NCBI RefSeq assembly: GCF_001620065.1
Contig: NZ_LQGV01000003.1
Coordinates: forward strand, 620,001-684,000
Direction: 5' to 3'
DNA length: 64,000 nt
Origin: Microbacterium sp. TNHR37B
GTDB taxonomy: Bacteria; Actinomycetota; Actinomycetes; Actinomycetales; Microbacteriaceae
The stretch's first letter is position 1. The number at the start of each line of letters is the position of its first letter. The notes below the pieces were generated by a model. That model saw only the letters and a list, made by a program, of their open reading frames with translations. It was not told the DNA's origin and searched no databases. The translations under genes and the position numbers were made by a program. Shown here one piece after another: positions 9,801-17,243 of this stretch.

Positions 9801-10735
9801 CCCGCACGTTCCAGGCGACGGGCACGGCCGTTCTGGGTCAGTACCAGAACACCGCGACGGCCACCGCGACCGCGGTCGACGGCGACGACGCGGCCCTGCC
9901 GCAGCAGCCCGAGCCGGCGACCGACGACTCGTGGTACCGCGCGGGTGCCTCCGGGCTGTCGATCGTGAAGACGACCAACGGCGAAGACGTCGACTCCGCT
10001 CCAGGCCTCTGGCTGACCCCGGGAAGCGAGGTCGAGTGGGCCTACACGGTGACCAACACCGGTGAGCTGGCGCTGACCGACGTGGTCGTGACCGATGTCG
10101 ACGCCGACGGCGAGGCGGTCTTCACCGACGTCATCGACAGCCTCGAGTCGGGTGAGAGCGTCACCCTCACCGCCACCGGTACGGCGATCGTGGGCCAGTA
10201 CCACAACACGGTCACCGCCGAGGCGGACGACCCGGCCGGCGAGGGCACGCTCTCGTCCGCCGACGACTCGTGGTACTTCGGTGTCGAGTCGGGCATCAGC
10301 GTCGACAAGCTGGTGTCCACGTCGGAGGACGGGCCGTGGACCGAGACCGTCGAGGTCGCATCCGGTACCGCCACGTACTGGCAGATCACGGTCACCAACA
10401 CGGGCAACGCGCCGCTCACCGACGTCGTGCTCGACGATCCCCAGCTCGATGAGCGGGTGGAGGTCGGCGACCTCGTCCCCGGCGAGTCCCGCGTGGTGGT
10501 ACTCGAGCTCGATCGCACCACGGTGGACATCACGAACGTCGCCACCGCGACGGGCAACGATCCCCTGGGCGGCACGATCATCGCCTCCGACGACGCACGC
10601 GCGACCGTCGGCGACGAGGACGACGGCCTCGCCGTCACCGGCGGCGTGCTCGCCACCGGTGTCCTGGTGGTCGCGCTCGGGCTGATCGGCGCCGGAGTGC
10701 TCCTCGTGATCCGTCGTCGACGCGCCATCGAGTAA
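6872..10735 (+). CDS. Large LAxTG-anchored surface protein with DUF11-type repeats
   Basis: 1287 residues. The ATG at 6872 has GGGGGAGG nine nt upstream. The signal peptide ends near AAQAAT. The body is a chain of Ig-like DUF11/DUF7507-type domains rich in Thr, Ser, Asp and Gly. Three repeats with a K-TNG and WTYEVTNTGD-like core lie in the last third, the final one beginning SGISVDKLVSTSEDGPW. The C-terminus has LAVTG at about 1253-1257, a hydrophobic helix and an RRRR tail. LAxTG is the signal used by class E sortases of high-GC actinobacteria, so covalent wall attachment is expected; no sortase gene lies in the window. It is probably an adhesin or stalk protein, likely under the upstream sigma factor. 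Confidence 0.88.
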   Translation: MSTHSGERRGAPTRGRARRAWMAGVVAVAVALSGLFTVPLAAQAATGDFTLTLDAPEQTGPGGNFNYSATLEFEGVDSANPATGVELTTVLPAGVTLASVPTGTDSPVESYTYDAATRTLVLTLKDTTQPLLTIVYTVSPVDYANKYEGMPLTTSITGTGGPSGPVTSEEVTTTVVGNNDYTASKGFEVVTGGDNRTVTYRFNVYSVTPYDSTTFTSWQQQLTDTFPAGAELVSTSGEFDGGSWDTSAWPTVTWTRNGQYGPDGNPLDRSGQRIWVTVRYPATVPGWEDGERPPVNTVGLDTRDANGVAHEGDEATVQGPSFQPHGGTGVVGSKSEGGATSAGYLSHLTYTGGSYVGPSDAPDIDQLVLTDSGATGSPNASWFSHTDIQQIFVTFSTGLAAEDLPYRLEYQINGSSAWNEFTDFTTSSGRTGESLVLAVQNTGSAGWQANAQQDVLNLPVGSTLTGWRLTIAPGAETVPVSSEAKVRMGFQPVFRTVADGIQPSSAPAGTSPGPQTNTVTVTGGDLTGEASSTLTPTDSVYVTTTLSGPGTLSVGGASGDYLAAIVNQNPSETYTDSELRVVLPCGVFYDTTQAITPVQSPLVGIPATPALGAGATVDTTGRVTGADGCEQQVVRFAFDELPPMRAPATANDRSAENSGWRYRIPVIALAQAYDPDNSTLPAYSYATVADPRFLSEADGGTAAATVPMVGYGPFFGDDVYDFDPARSSVGVALSNVSINTAGGLLISKLSSASETGPWALESEVGATSFWQIYVNDILPNPVSGAVFFDKLPSVADGDDFDTRLAGAVTGAPDGATVEYSTDATSATTGTWTSTAEGATAFRVSVPTLTSGSDFTLTVPTENLGDLTYGQRDTNTVSATATYGGTPVQFGSNEAAVTVVAAPSLSLLKKTNGVEYSAAPGASVAVGSEVTWTYEVTNTGDVALDEVAVSDAFTDGAGDTGTLTATSTATGPLLPGETRTFQATGTAVLGQYQNTATATATAVDGDDAALPQQPEPATDDSWYRAGASGLSIVKTTNGEDVDSAPGLWLTPGSEVEWAYTVTNTGELALTDVVVTDVDADGEAVFTDVIDSLESGESVTLTATGTAIVGQYHNTVTAEADDPAGEGTLSSADDSWYFGVESGISVDKLVSTSEDGPWTETVEVASGTATYWQITVTNTGNAPLTDVVLDDPQLDERVEVGDLVPGESRVVVLELDRTTVDITNVATATGNDPLGGTIIASDDARATVGDEDDGLAVTGGVLATGVLVVALGLIGAGVLLVIRRRRAIE

Positions 10736-10750
10736 CACCCCGCCCCCAGC

Positions 10751-10792
10751 GCAGCGCCCGGCCATCCCTTGCGAGGGGTGTCCGGGCGCTGC
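10751..10792 (+). terminator. Hairpin terminator after the surface protein gene
   Basis: Perfect 11-bp stem GCAGCGCCCGG (10751-10761) with CCGGGCGCTGC (10782-10792). There is no T-run, as is common in actinobacteria. Confidence 0.6.
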
Positions 10793-10842
10793 GGCGGTCC
10801 GGCTGCGGCGGACTCGAAGGTGGCACCACCGGACGAACCCCT

Positions 10843-10872
10843 ACCTGGTTCGAGCCCGTCACGCAACCAGGT
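10843..10872. promoter_or_regulatory. Inverted repeat ACCTGGTT-N14-AACCAGGT upstream of a small gene
   Basis: Perfect 8-bp arms at 10843-10850 and 10865-10872, ending 34 bp before the start of the small protein gene at 10907. It could be an operator or a leader hairpin. No regulator can be assigned. Confidence 0.4.
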
Positions 10873-10906
10873 CGATGGACGGGGGAGCGACGACTAGAAC
10901 AGAGCC

Positions 10907-11245
10907 ATGAAGTCCCTCGCGTACGCCGGCGACACCCTCCACACCGGAGACGAGATCGCCTCCGCGGTGCTGGATTACGCCGCTGCCCTCGCCGGCGCTC
11001 GCCGAGCCGACACAGTGGTGATCCCCGTGCGTCGAGGGTCGGGGACCCTCGGGTCGGCCGCGCTCCTCCTCGGACCTGCGAGTCAGATCGTGGCCGCGGA
11101 CACCTCCGAGGGTGGGCCCGAGATCGAGGATGTCGCGGTCGTCGACGACCTCCGGAAGAGAGCCCGCGCCCTCGACTCCCCGACGACCGCGGTGTTCGAC
11201 GGTGAGCCCCCGGTGATCGTGGATCCCGACGAGTTCGACCTGTGA
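10907..11245 (+). CDS. Small acidic protein of unknown function
   Basis: 112 residues, soluble, acidic at the C-terminus (VIVDPDEFDL), with no signal peptide or membrane helix. Central segments alternate hydrophobic residues in a way that suggests an alpha/beta fold. TAGAAC stands 6 nt before the ATG, a near match to the leaderless promoters seen elsewhere in the window. I do not recognise the family. Codon bias (G or C at third positions) supports a real gene. Confidence 0.6.
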   Translation: MKSLAYAGDTLHTGDEIASAVLDYAAALAGARRADTVVIPVRRGSGTLGSAALLLGPASQIVAADTSEGGPEIEDVAVVDDLRKRARALDSPTTAVFDGEPPVIVDPDEFDL

Positions 11246-11418
11246 GTCCTCCCGCGCACGCGGATGATAGGTCCCCGCAGCGCAGTCCATAACCCCCTGC
11301 CCGAAGCGGGCCACGTGCGGAAACATGGGGGGCTACCGCAACGATCGGGTGACGTGTCCGAGGATGTGCGCCCCTCGCACCCCCCACGCGCCGCCCGGAT
11401 CGACAGGACGGAGTCCCC

Positions 11419-11751
11419 ATGGGACGGTTCCATTACGACAACCACACCAAGATCGAGCTCGAGGACCGCGTCCTCAGCCATCTGCAGGTGGTGATCGGCA
11501 ACAAGCTGCGGCGAGGCGAGGCGTTCTTCTTCACCTGGAAGGAAGACATCAGCGTGGGCGACGGGCGCTACAGCGTCTGGATCCACCCGGAGGGCGACCT
11601 GAGCTTCCGCTACTTCGGCAGTCGTCGCCCCTCCCTCAATCGCGCCTGGATCGAGGCCCTCGCCATCACCGCCAACTCCCCCGGTGGCCTCTACATCGTC
11701 CCCGAGCCCGCGCCCAGCGCCGAGGCTGCCGAGACCGACGTCCTCGACTGA
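11419..11751 (+). CDS. DUF7882 family protein (often mislabelled ATP-dependent DNA ligase)
   Basis: 110 residues. The pattern of a G-F-Y-D start, LEDRVLSHLQVVIGNKLRRG, an FFFTWK strand, an IWIHP-like segment (here VWIHPEG), LNRAWIEALAITANSPGGL and a Pro-rich end matches a short protein family found very widely in Microbacteriaceae. Its function is unknown; the ligase label in databases lacks support because no ligase motif is present. ACGGAG lies 5 nt before the ATG. The gene stands alone and is followed by palindromic repeats. Confidence 0.8.
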   Translation: MGRFHYDNHTKIELEDRVLSHLQVVIGNKLRRGEAFFFTWKEDISVGDGRYSVWIHPEGDLSFRYFGSRRPSLNRAWIEALAITANSPGGLYIVPEPAPSAEAAETDVLD

Positions 11752-11780
11752 CCCCGTCCGCCCGCGTTCCGACTCCACCC

Positions 11781-11855
11781 GTGCGCAAAGCAGGCTCCGA
11801 CGTCCGGAGCCCCGCCGCCGCGTAGGTAAACGACGGGTGCGCCTGCTTTTCGCAC
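11781..11855. repeat. 75-bp palindromic element, copy A
   Basis: Outer arms GTGCGCAAAGCAGGCT and GCCTGCTTTTCGCAC. Same length and arms as copies B (11921-11995) and C (13323-13397). The middle differs between copies. Confidence 0.85.
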
Positions 11856-11867
11856 AGGTGCGGCCGC

Positions 11868-11908
11868 GGCGCACGACGGGGTTCGCGCCCGGCGCACGAC
11901 GGGGTTCG
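11868..11908. repeat. 18-bp direct repeat GGCGCACGACGGGGTTCG, two copies
   Basis: Copies at 11868-11885 and 11891-11908, in the spacer between palindromic copies A and B. Confidence 0.8.
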
Positions 11909-11920
11909 GGCGGGCAGCCC

Positions 11921-11995
11921 GTGCGAAAAGCAGGCTCAACCGACTGCTGAGCCGCTGCCGCACCCACGTGCCGCGGGTGCGCCTGCTTTTCGCAC
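11921..11995. repeat. 75-bp palindromic element, copy B
   Basis: Perfect outer arms GTGCGAAAAGCAGGC and GCCTGCTTTTCGCAC (15 bp). Its last 21 bp match those of copy A exactly. The element sits just downstream of the convergent hsp20 gene. Confidence 0.88.
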
Positions 11996-12021
11996 GCGAA
12001 CCCGCGGCACGCCCCCCCCGG

Positions 12022-12531
12022 TCAGCCCTGACGGCTCTGTTCCCCCTCCGGGGATGCGCCTGCCGCGATCGAGTCCGCCGTCTCGCTGGCGCCCGCGACA
12101 GCCGGGCGTGTCTCCGAACCGATCGCGATGCTGCGCGGGGAAGCGCCGCCGCGCAGGGGCACCGTCACCGTCAGGACGCCCTTCGTGAAGTCCGCCGAGA
12201 TCTCGCTCTCGTCAGCCTGCTCCGGCAGCCCGATGCTGCGGTAGTAGCTGGTGGAGCTTTCGCGGACGACATAGTTCTTGCCCTTGTCCTCCTCCTTCTC
12301 GCGCCGCTCCGCCTGGATCACCAGGGCCCCGCTGTCGACAGTCACGGAGACGTCCTTCTCGTCGAAGCTCGGCAGATGCGCCTCCACGACGAGCGCGTCA
12401 TCCCCCTTCGTGTAGACATCGGTCGTCGGAGTCTTTCCGCGGCTCGTGCTCAGGAGGGTGGTGCCGAGGAGGTCCCGGCGGAGCACATCGAGTCCCCAGA
12501 AGGGGTCGAACCGTGCCAGATTGCGTGCCAT
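12022..12531 (-). CDS. Small heat shock protein, Hsp20/alpha-crystallin family
   Basis: 169 residues. N-terminal MARNLARFDPFWGLDVLRRD is typical of actinobacterial Hsp20. An alpha-crystallin domain from about residue 38 to 135 holds VEAHLPSFDEKDVSVTVDSG, a Tyr-rich loop (SSTSYYRSIGLP) and the closing GVLTVTVPLR. It is an ATP-independent holdase chaperone. The C-terminal extension is Ala/Ser/Glu-rich and lacks a clear I-x-I motif. AGGAAGAG lies 5 nt before the ATG; a longer open frame upstream has no good start. No HspR box (CTTGAGT-N7-ACTCAAG) or CIRCE element was seen upstream. Confidence 0.92.
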   Translation of the reverse strand: MARNLARFDPFWGLDVLRRDLLGTTLLSTSRGKTPTTDVYTKGDDALVVEAHLPSFDEKDVSVTVDSGALVIQAERREKEEDKGKNYVVRESSTSYYRSIGLPEQADESEISADFTKGVLTVTVPLRGGASPRSIAIGSETRPAVAGASETADSIAAGASPEGEQSRQG

Positions 12532-12728
12532 CGTCTCTTCCTTTCGCCTTCGTGGGGCCGAGCGCCCCGGTCCGCTCCTGGGCCACACTCCAGCAGCGCA
12601 CGACCCAGGGTGCGGCATGTCCGGCGGCGGCAGCAGAGCCTTTGGTCCCCCGGGAACGGGCGGAGCGGCCTCCCGGAGGACCTTCGTCCCTCCCCCGCGG
12701 ACGAAGCGATCATGATCGCCATGCAGCC

Positions 12729-12884
12729 CTACTCCTCCACACAATCGTGCGGGGGACGAGCTGCCAGCTCGGCGGCGATGATCGCCGTGATGTCTATCGG
12801 CTCCGTCGGCGGAAGATGCAGGTCGCTGGGACTGACTCGATACGCGATGAGCGACGCCGGACGGCTGGTCTTGGGGTTTGTCAT
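12729..12884 (-). CDS. Small 51-residue protein of unknown function
   Basis: A start ATG at 12884 is preceded by GAGGAGG at 3 nt, a very strong though close Shine-Dalgarno. The product has a polar N-terminus, a SLIAYRVSPSDLHLPP segment and an IDITAIIAAELAARP helix, ending DCVEE. It lies about 200 bp upstream of hsp20 on the same strand, with a separate ribosome binding site. No family recognised; the Shine-Dalgarno is the main support. Confidence 0.45.
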   Translation of the reverse strand: MTNPKTSRPASLIAYRVSPSDLHLPPTEPIDITAIIAAELAARPPHDCVEE

Positions 12885-13076
12885 GATCCTCCTCACGGCA
12901 GTTACGCGTGCGTGGATCACACACCCTCGTCCACAATGCCGCGAGCGTGTAGTGCCATTGGTCCCTCGCGCTGGCCCGTTGCGCGCCCTCGCGACCACCC
13001 TTCAGCGCCCGGACCCGGACCCGCTCTGTGAGGCAGGGACCGCGATCTGAGCTCTGGCGCTGGCCGTTCCAAACGA
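12885..13076. other. Intergenic stretch between the small gene and the tRNA-Ser terminator
   Basis: No convincing gene or repeat was seen in these 190 bp. The promoter of the 51-residue protein must lie here; TTGTGG about 60 bp upstream of its start is a possible -35. Confidence 0.4.
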
Positions 13077-13101
13077 AAACCCCTGCCTCGGCAGGGGTTT
13101 T
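13077..13101 (-). terminator. Intrinsic terminator of tRNA-Ser
   Basis: AAAACCCCTGCC and its complement pair around a TCG loop, with a T-run on the minus strand. It directly follows the 3' end of tRNA-Ser. Confidence 0.85.
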
Positions 13102-13104
13102 CTG

Positions 13105-13197
13105 TGGCGGTGACGGTGGGATTTGAACCCACGGTAGGGGGTTACCCTACACAACTTTTCGAGAGTTGCACCTTCGGCCGCTCGGACACGTCACCGC
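13105..13197 (-). tRNA. tRNA-Ser (anticodon CGA)
   Basis: On the minus strand the gene begins GCGGTGACGTGTCCGAG and ends with the T-arm GGGTTCAAATCCC and an encoded CCA (13105-13107). The anticodon loop CTCGAAA gives anticodon CGA, reading UCG. A long variable arm (GTAGGGTAACCCCCTAC) is typical of class II tRNA-Ser. Acceptor GCGGTGA pairs with TCACCGC. Confidence 0.97.
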
Positions 13198-13322
13198 GGA
13201 AGAGTTTACGTCATCGGACGGGATGCCGCGAACCCGCCCCATCCGTCGCCGCCCGCCGCCCGTCGCCGCGTCGTTGCCCCGTCGCGCCCCCGTCGCGTGT
13301 CCTTGCGGTGATCCCTCGACGC

Positions 13323-13397
13323 GGGCCAAAGGCAGGCTCGACCGACCCTCCACCGCCCTCCCCGTCTCAACCCGAGGTTCGCGCCTGCTTTTCGCAC
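13323..13397. repeat. 75-bp palindromic element, copy C
   Basis: The right arm GCCTGCTTTTCGCAC is identical to copies A and B. The left arm is degraded (CCAAAGGCAGGCT). The length from arm to arm is again 75 bp. It sits between tRNA-Ser and the MFS exporter gene. Confidence 0.75.
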
Positions 13398-13479
13398 GCG
13401 CGACACGGACCACGCCGCACGCGCACCGCTCACCGCACACGCGGCCCACGGCAGGCCCGCCGTCACCTAGGTTGATGCC

Positions 13480-14865
13480 ATGACCGGATCCTCCCCGACG
13501 CGCGAGCGCCTGGTCGTCGCGATCGCGGCGCTGGCCTCGACGGTGGCCTTCCTCGACGGCACGATCGTCAACGTCGCCCTCCCCGCGATCGAGCGAGAAC
13601 TCGGCGGCGGACTCACGGTGCAGCAGTGGACGGTCGACGCCTACCTCCTCACCCTCGGTTCGCTCATCCTGGTCGCCGGCTCCGTCAGCGATGCGTACGG
13701 ACGGGTGCTCGTGCTCCGTATCGGCCTCATCGGGTTCGGGATCGCCTCGCTCGGGGTCGGACTCGCCCCCGACCCGCTCGTGCTCGTCATCGCCCGAGCT
13801 CTGCAGGGTGCGGCAGGGGCGTTCCTCGTCCCGAGCTCACTCGCGCTCATCACGTCGCAGATCCCCCACGAACGGCAGGCGCGGTCGATCGGGCTGTGGA
13901 CGGCTCTCACCACCAGCGCCATGCTCGCGGGACCGGTTCTCGGCGGCGTCTTCGTCGACTATCTGTCGTGGCGGTGGGCGTTCCTCATCAACATCCTCCC
14001 GATCGCGATCACGCTGTGGCTCCTCGCCCGCTTCGACAGCCGCGACCACCGTCAACCCGATGCCGGCGTCGACGTCTTCGCCGCGATCCTGTGTGCGGCA
14101 GGCTTGGGCGGCGTCGTGTTCGCCCTCGTCGAGCAGCCCACCCTCGGCTGGCAGCATCCGGGGGTCTGGGCCACCCTCCTGATCGGGCTCGCTCTGCTCG
14201 TCGTCTTCATCCTCCGTCAGCGCACGGCCCGTCACCCGATCCTGCCGCTGTCGCTCTTGCGCATCCGCACGTTCTGGACGGGGAACCTGGCCACGCTGTT
14301 CGTCTACGCCGCCCTGACGCTCAACGGCTTCGTGGTCGGCGTCTACCTGCAGCAAGGCGCGGGTCTCTCCGCGACTCTCGCCGGGCTCGCGAGCCTCCCG
14401 ACGACGGTCCTCCTCATCGCGCTGAGTCCGTCGATGGGGGCGCTGTCGGCGCGGTGGGGTGCCCGCGGGTTCATGACGGTGGGCCCTCTCGTCATGGCCG
14501 GGGGTGCGCTCCTCCTCCTCGCTGTCGCCGACCCGTTCGACTACTGGTGGCAGGTGCTTCCCGGGATGGTGGTGCTCGGGATCGGCCTCGGCATCACCGT
14601 GTCCCCGCTCACGGCCGCGATCCTCGGCTCCGTCGCCACGGAGCGCTCCGGCATCGCCTCGGCGGTCAACAACGCCGTCGCCCGCATCGCGGGGCTGCTG
14701 TCGGTGGCTCTCGTCGGCACGATCGTGGGCGGAGCGCTCGACCTCGTCGGGTTCCACCGCGCGGCGATCGCGACGGCGGTGATGCTCGTCGCGGGTGCCG
14801 TGGTCTCCTTCGCCGGGGTCCGTGACTTACCGCAGACACCGGCGACTGACAGACTTGACGCATGA
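13480..14865 (+). CDS. MFS exporter, DHA2 (EmrB/QacA) type with 14 helices
   Basis: 461 residues, strongly hydrophobic, about 14 membrane helices. Family motifs visible are [11 protein letters not shown] in helix 1 (motif D1), the helix 2-3 loop [10 protein letters not shown] (motif A-like) and GPVLGG in helix 5 (motif C of antiporters). Such proteins export drugs or metabolites using the proton gradient. TAGGTT at 13468-13473 stands 6 nt before the ATG, so the transcript is likely leaderless. The stop overlaps the start of lactate dehydrogenase by 4 bp (ATGA), which suggests translational coupling; export of an acid or related metabolite is therefore conceivable, but the substrate is unknown. 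Confidence 0.9.
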   Translation: MTGSSPTRERLVVAIAALASTVAFLDGTIVNVALPAIERELGGGLTVQQWTVDAYLLTLGSLILVAGSVSDAYGRVLVLRIGLIGFGIASLGVGLAPDPLVLVIARALQGAAGAFLVPSSLALITSQIPHERQARSIGLWTALTTSAMLAGPVLGGVFVDYLSWRWAFLINILPIAITLWLLARFDSRDHRQPDAGVDVFAAILCAAGLGGVVFALVEQPTLGWQHPGVWATLLIGLALLVVFILRQRTARHPILPLSLLRIRTFWTGNLATLFVYAALTLNGFVVGVYLQQGAGLSATLAGLASLPTTVLLIALSPSMGALSARWGARGFMTVGPLVMAGGALLLLAVADPFDYWWQVLPGMVVLGIGLGITVSPLTAAILGSVATERSGIASAVNNAVARIAGLLSVALVGTIVGGALDLVGFHRAAIATAVMLVAGAVVSFAGVRDLPQTPATDRLDA

Positions 14866-15815
14866 GCGTGATCGAGAACTCCAAACTCACCGTCGTCGGC
14901 GCCGGAGCTGTCGGATCGAGCGTCGCCTATGCCGCCCTCATCCGGGGCTCGGCGCGGCACGTCGCCCTGTACGACATCGCGGCCGAGAAGACCGAGGCTG
15001 AGGTGCTCGACCTCGCCCACGGCGCCCAGTTCACCGGGTCGAGCGACATCATCGGCGGTGCGGACATCTCGGTCGCGAGGGGCTCGCACGTCGTCGTGAT
15101 CACCGCCGGGGCGAAGCAGAAGCCGGGGCAGACCCGCACCGAGCTGGCGGGGGTCAATGCCCACATCCTCAAGACGATGATGCCGCAGCTGCTCGAGGTG
15201 GCCCCCGACGCCGTCTTCGTCATCGTGACCAACCCGTGCGACGTCCTCACGGTGCTGGCCCAGGAGGCGACGGGACTCCCCTCGGAGCGGATCTTCGCGT
15301 CGGGCACCGTGCTGGACACATCGCGCCTGCGCTGGAAGATCGCCCAGCGCGCGGGCGTGTCGATCTCGAGCGTCCACGCGTACATCGTCGGCGAGCACGG
15401 CGACACCGAGTTCCCGCTGTGGTCGCACGCCACGATCGGCACCGTCCCGATCCTGGACTGGGTGCCGCTGGACGGCCAGCCGAAGTTCACCGTCGAGGAG
15501 CTCGACCAGATCGCCGTCGACGTCCGCGACGCGGCGTACAAGGTGATCCAGGGCAAGGGCGCCACGAACTACGCGATCGGCCTGTCGAGCGCGCGGATCG
15601 TCGAGGCGATCCTGGAGGACGAGCACGCCGTCATGCCCGTTTCCACCGTGCTGGACGACTTCCACGGCGTCTCGGGCGTCGCTCTCTCGGTGCCGTCGAT
15701 CGTCAGCAGCCGGGGTGCGGTGCCGATCCGGGAGACGATGTTCGCCGACGACGAGGTGGAGCTGCTGCAGCACTCGGCGGGCGCGCTGCGCGACGTCGCG
15801 GACTCCTTGCGCTGA
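14862..15815 (+). CDS. ldh: L-lactate dehydrogenase
   Basis: 317 residues, the usual length. N-terminal NAD-binding [12 protein letters not shown] (residues about 12-23) is followed by Asp at the end of strand 2 (LYDI). [10 protein letters not shown] has the substrate-specificity Gln and catalytic Arg expected for lactate rather than malate. NPCDVLT and the proton-donor motif [12 protein letters not shown] are present. It converts pyruvate and NADH to L-lactate and NAD+ in the cytoplasm. It overlaps the MFS gene by 4 bp and is presumably co-transcribed. radA follows after 51 bp with its own promoter. Confidence 0.95.
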   Translation: MSVIENSKLTVVGAGAVGSSVAYAALIRGSARHVALYDIAAEKTEAEVLDLAHGAQFTGSSDIIGGADISVARGSHVVVITAGAKQKPGQTRTELAGVNAHILKTMMPQLLEVAPDAVFVIVTNPCDVLTVLAQEATGLPSERIFASGTVLDTSRLRWKIAQRAGVSISSVHAYIVGEHGDTEFPLWSHATIGTVPILDWVPLDGQPKFTVEELDQIAVDVRDAAYKVIQGKGATNYAIGLSSARIVEAILEDEHAVMPVSTVLDDFHGVSGVALSVPSIVSSRGAVPIRETMFADDEVELLQHSAGALRDVADSLR

Positions 15816-15866
15816 CCGTCCACAGCCCGCGGCTGCGGTGTCGGCGGCGGCGCGTACGCTGAGGCC

Positions 15867-17225
15867 ATGGCTTCCCGACGCACCGCGACGACGACGGCTT
15901 ACCGTTGCACCGAATGCGGGTGGACGACGTCGAAGTGGGTCGGTCGATGCGGTGAGTGCCAGCAATGGGGCACCGTCGTGGAGGCCGCCACGCAGACCGG
16001 AATCGTCACCTCGGTCACGGCGTCGACTCCGTTGCGCGCGGCCCAGCCGATCACGTCGATCGACACGTCCGAGACCCCGAGGCGCACGAGCGGCGTCGGC
16101 GAGTTCGACCGGGTGCTCGGCGGCGGGGTCGTGCCCGGTGCCGCCATTCTGTTGTCGGGCGAGCCGGGCGTCGGCAAGTCCACGCTGCTCCTCGAGGTGG
16201 CGGCGCAGAGTGCGCGCGCCGGGCGTCGTGTGCTCTATGCGAGCGCAGAGGAGTCGCTCGGTCAGGTGCGCTTGCGCGCCGAGCGCACCGGCGCGCTGCA
16301 CGACGAGCTCTTCCTCGCGAGCGAGACCGACCTCGCCACGATCCTCGGTCACATCGACGACGTCGCCCCCGAACTGCTCATCGTCGACTCCGTGCAGACG
16401 GTGTCGTCCGCGCTCTCCGACGGTGTCGCGGGGCATCCGAGCCAGGTGCGCGAGGTCGCCTCGACGTTGATCCGCATCGCGAAGGAACGCGACCTGCCGG
16501 TGATCATCGTCGGGCACGTGACCAAAGACGGTTCGATCGCCGGCCCGCGCATCCTCGAGCACCTCGTCGATGTCGTCTGCCACTTCGAGGGCGACCGTCA
16601 GACGTCGCTGCGGTTTGTTCGCGCCCTCAAGAACCGTTTTGGCGCCACCGACGAGGTGGGCTGTTTCGACATGACCGGGGATGGCATCACCGAGGTTCCC
16701 GACCCGAGCAGCCTCTTCCTCGGTCACGGCTCCCGCCAACCGGGGTCGTGCATCACGGTGGCCTTGGAAGGGCGCCGCGCGATTCCCGTCGAGGTGCAGG
16801 CCCTCACCATTCCGAGCGCCGCGCCCAATCCGCGTCGGATCGTCAGTGGCGTCGACTCGGCCCGGGTGGCCATGATCCTCGCGGTGCTCGAGAAGCGCGC
16901 CCGGATCGCCGTCTCCACGCACGACGTCTACGTGTCGACCGTCGGCGGTGTGCGCCTCACCGAGCCGGCCGCAGATCTCGCGATCGCCCTCGCGGTGGCT
17001 TCTGCCGTGCGCGATCGCCCCAACCCGCCGCGCCTGGTCGCTGTCGGAGAGCTGAGTCTGTCCGGCGAGATCCGTCCGGTCACCCAGCACGCCCAGCGCC
17101 GGGCCGAGGCCGATCGGCTCGGCTATCGCACGGTCGTCGACACGTCGTCGCGGGATCTGGCGGGCGCCCTCACCGACGTCTCTCGTCATCAGCGTCCCGA
17201 GCCGGGGGACGAGCCGGGCTTCTAG
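15867..17225 (+). CDS. radA: DNA repair protein RadA/Sms
   Basis: 452 residues. A C4 zinc finger uses Cys14, Cys17, Cys28 and Cys31. A RecA-like ATPase has Walker A GEPGVGKST near residue 100 and Walker B LLIVDSV. The RadA signature KNRFG lies near residue 255, and a Lon-type C-terminal domain follows. RadA is a branch-migrating helicase that processes recombination intermediates. TACGCT at 15855-15860 lies 6 nt before the ATG, indicating a leaderless transcript. A minus-strand SseB-like gene converges on it 18 bp downstream. Confidence 0.96.
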   Translation: MASRRTATTTAYRCTECGWTTSKWVGRCGECQQWGTVVEAATQTGIVTSVTASTPLRAAQPITSIDTSETPRRTSGVGEFDRVLGGGVVPGAAILLSGEPGVGKSTLLLEVAAQSARAGRRVLYASAEESLGQVRLRAERTGALHDELFLASETDLATILGHIDDVAPELLIVDSVQTVSSALSDGVAGHPSQVREVASTLIRIAKERDLPVIIVGHVTKDGSIAGPRILEHLVDVVCHFEGDRQTSLRFVRALKNRFGATDEVGCFDMTGDGITEVPDPSSLFLGHGSRQPGSCITVALEGRRAIPVEVQALTIPSAAPNPRRIVSGVDSARVAMILAVLEKRARIAVSTHDVYVSTVGGVRLTEPAADLAIALAVASAVRDRPNPPRLVAVGELSLSGEIRPVTQHAQRRAEADRLGYRTVVDTSSRDLAGALTDVSRHQRPEPGDEPGF

Positions 17226-17243
17226 GTCGGCGGTGCCCCTGGG

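Noticed and set aside
6827..10765. 1312-codon open frame antisense to the LAxTG protein
   Set aside because: Arg/Gly-rich shadow of the repeats; the plus-strand frame has signal peptide, repeats and anchor.
11419..11751. ATP-dependent DNA ligase fragment
   Set aside because: No KxDG ligase motif; the length and motifs match the separate DUF7882 family.
11781..11995. CRISPR array
   Set aside because: Only two units here, long and palindromic with no regular spacer set and no cas genes.
14541..17189. 882-codon minus-strand frame over MFS, ldh and radA
   Set aside because: Spans three well-supported plus-strand genes and has no domain of its own.
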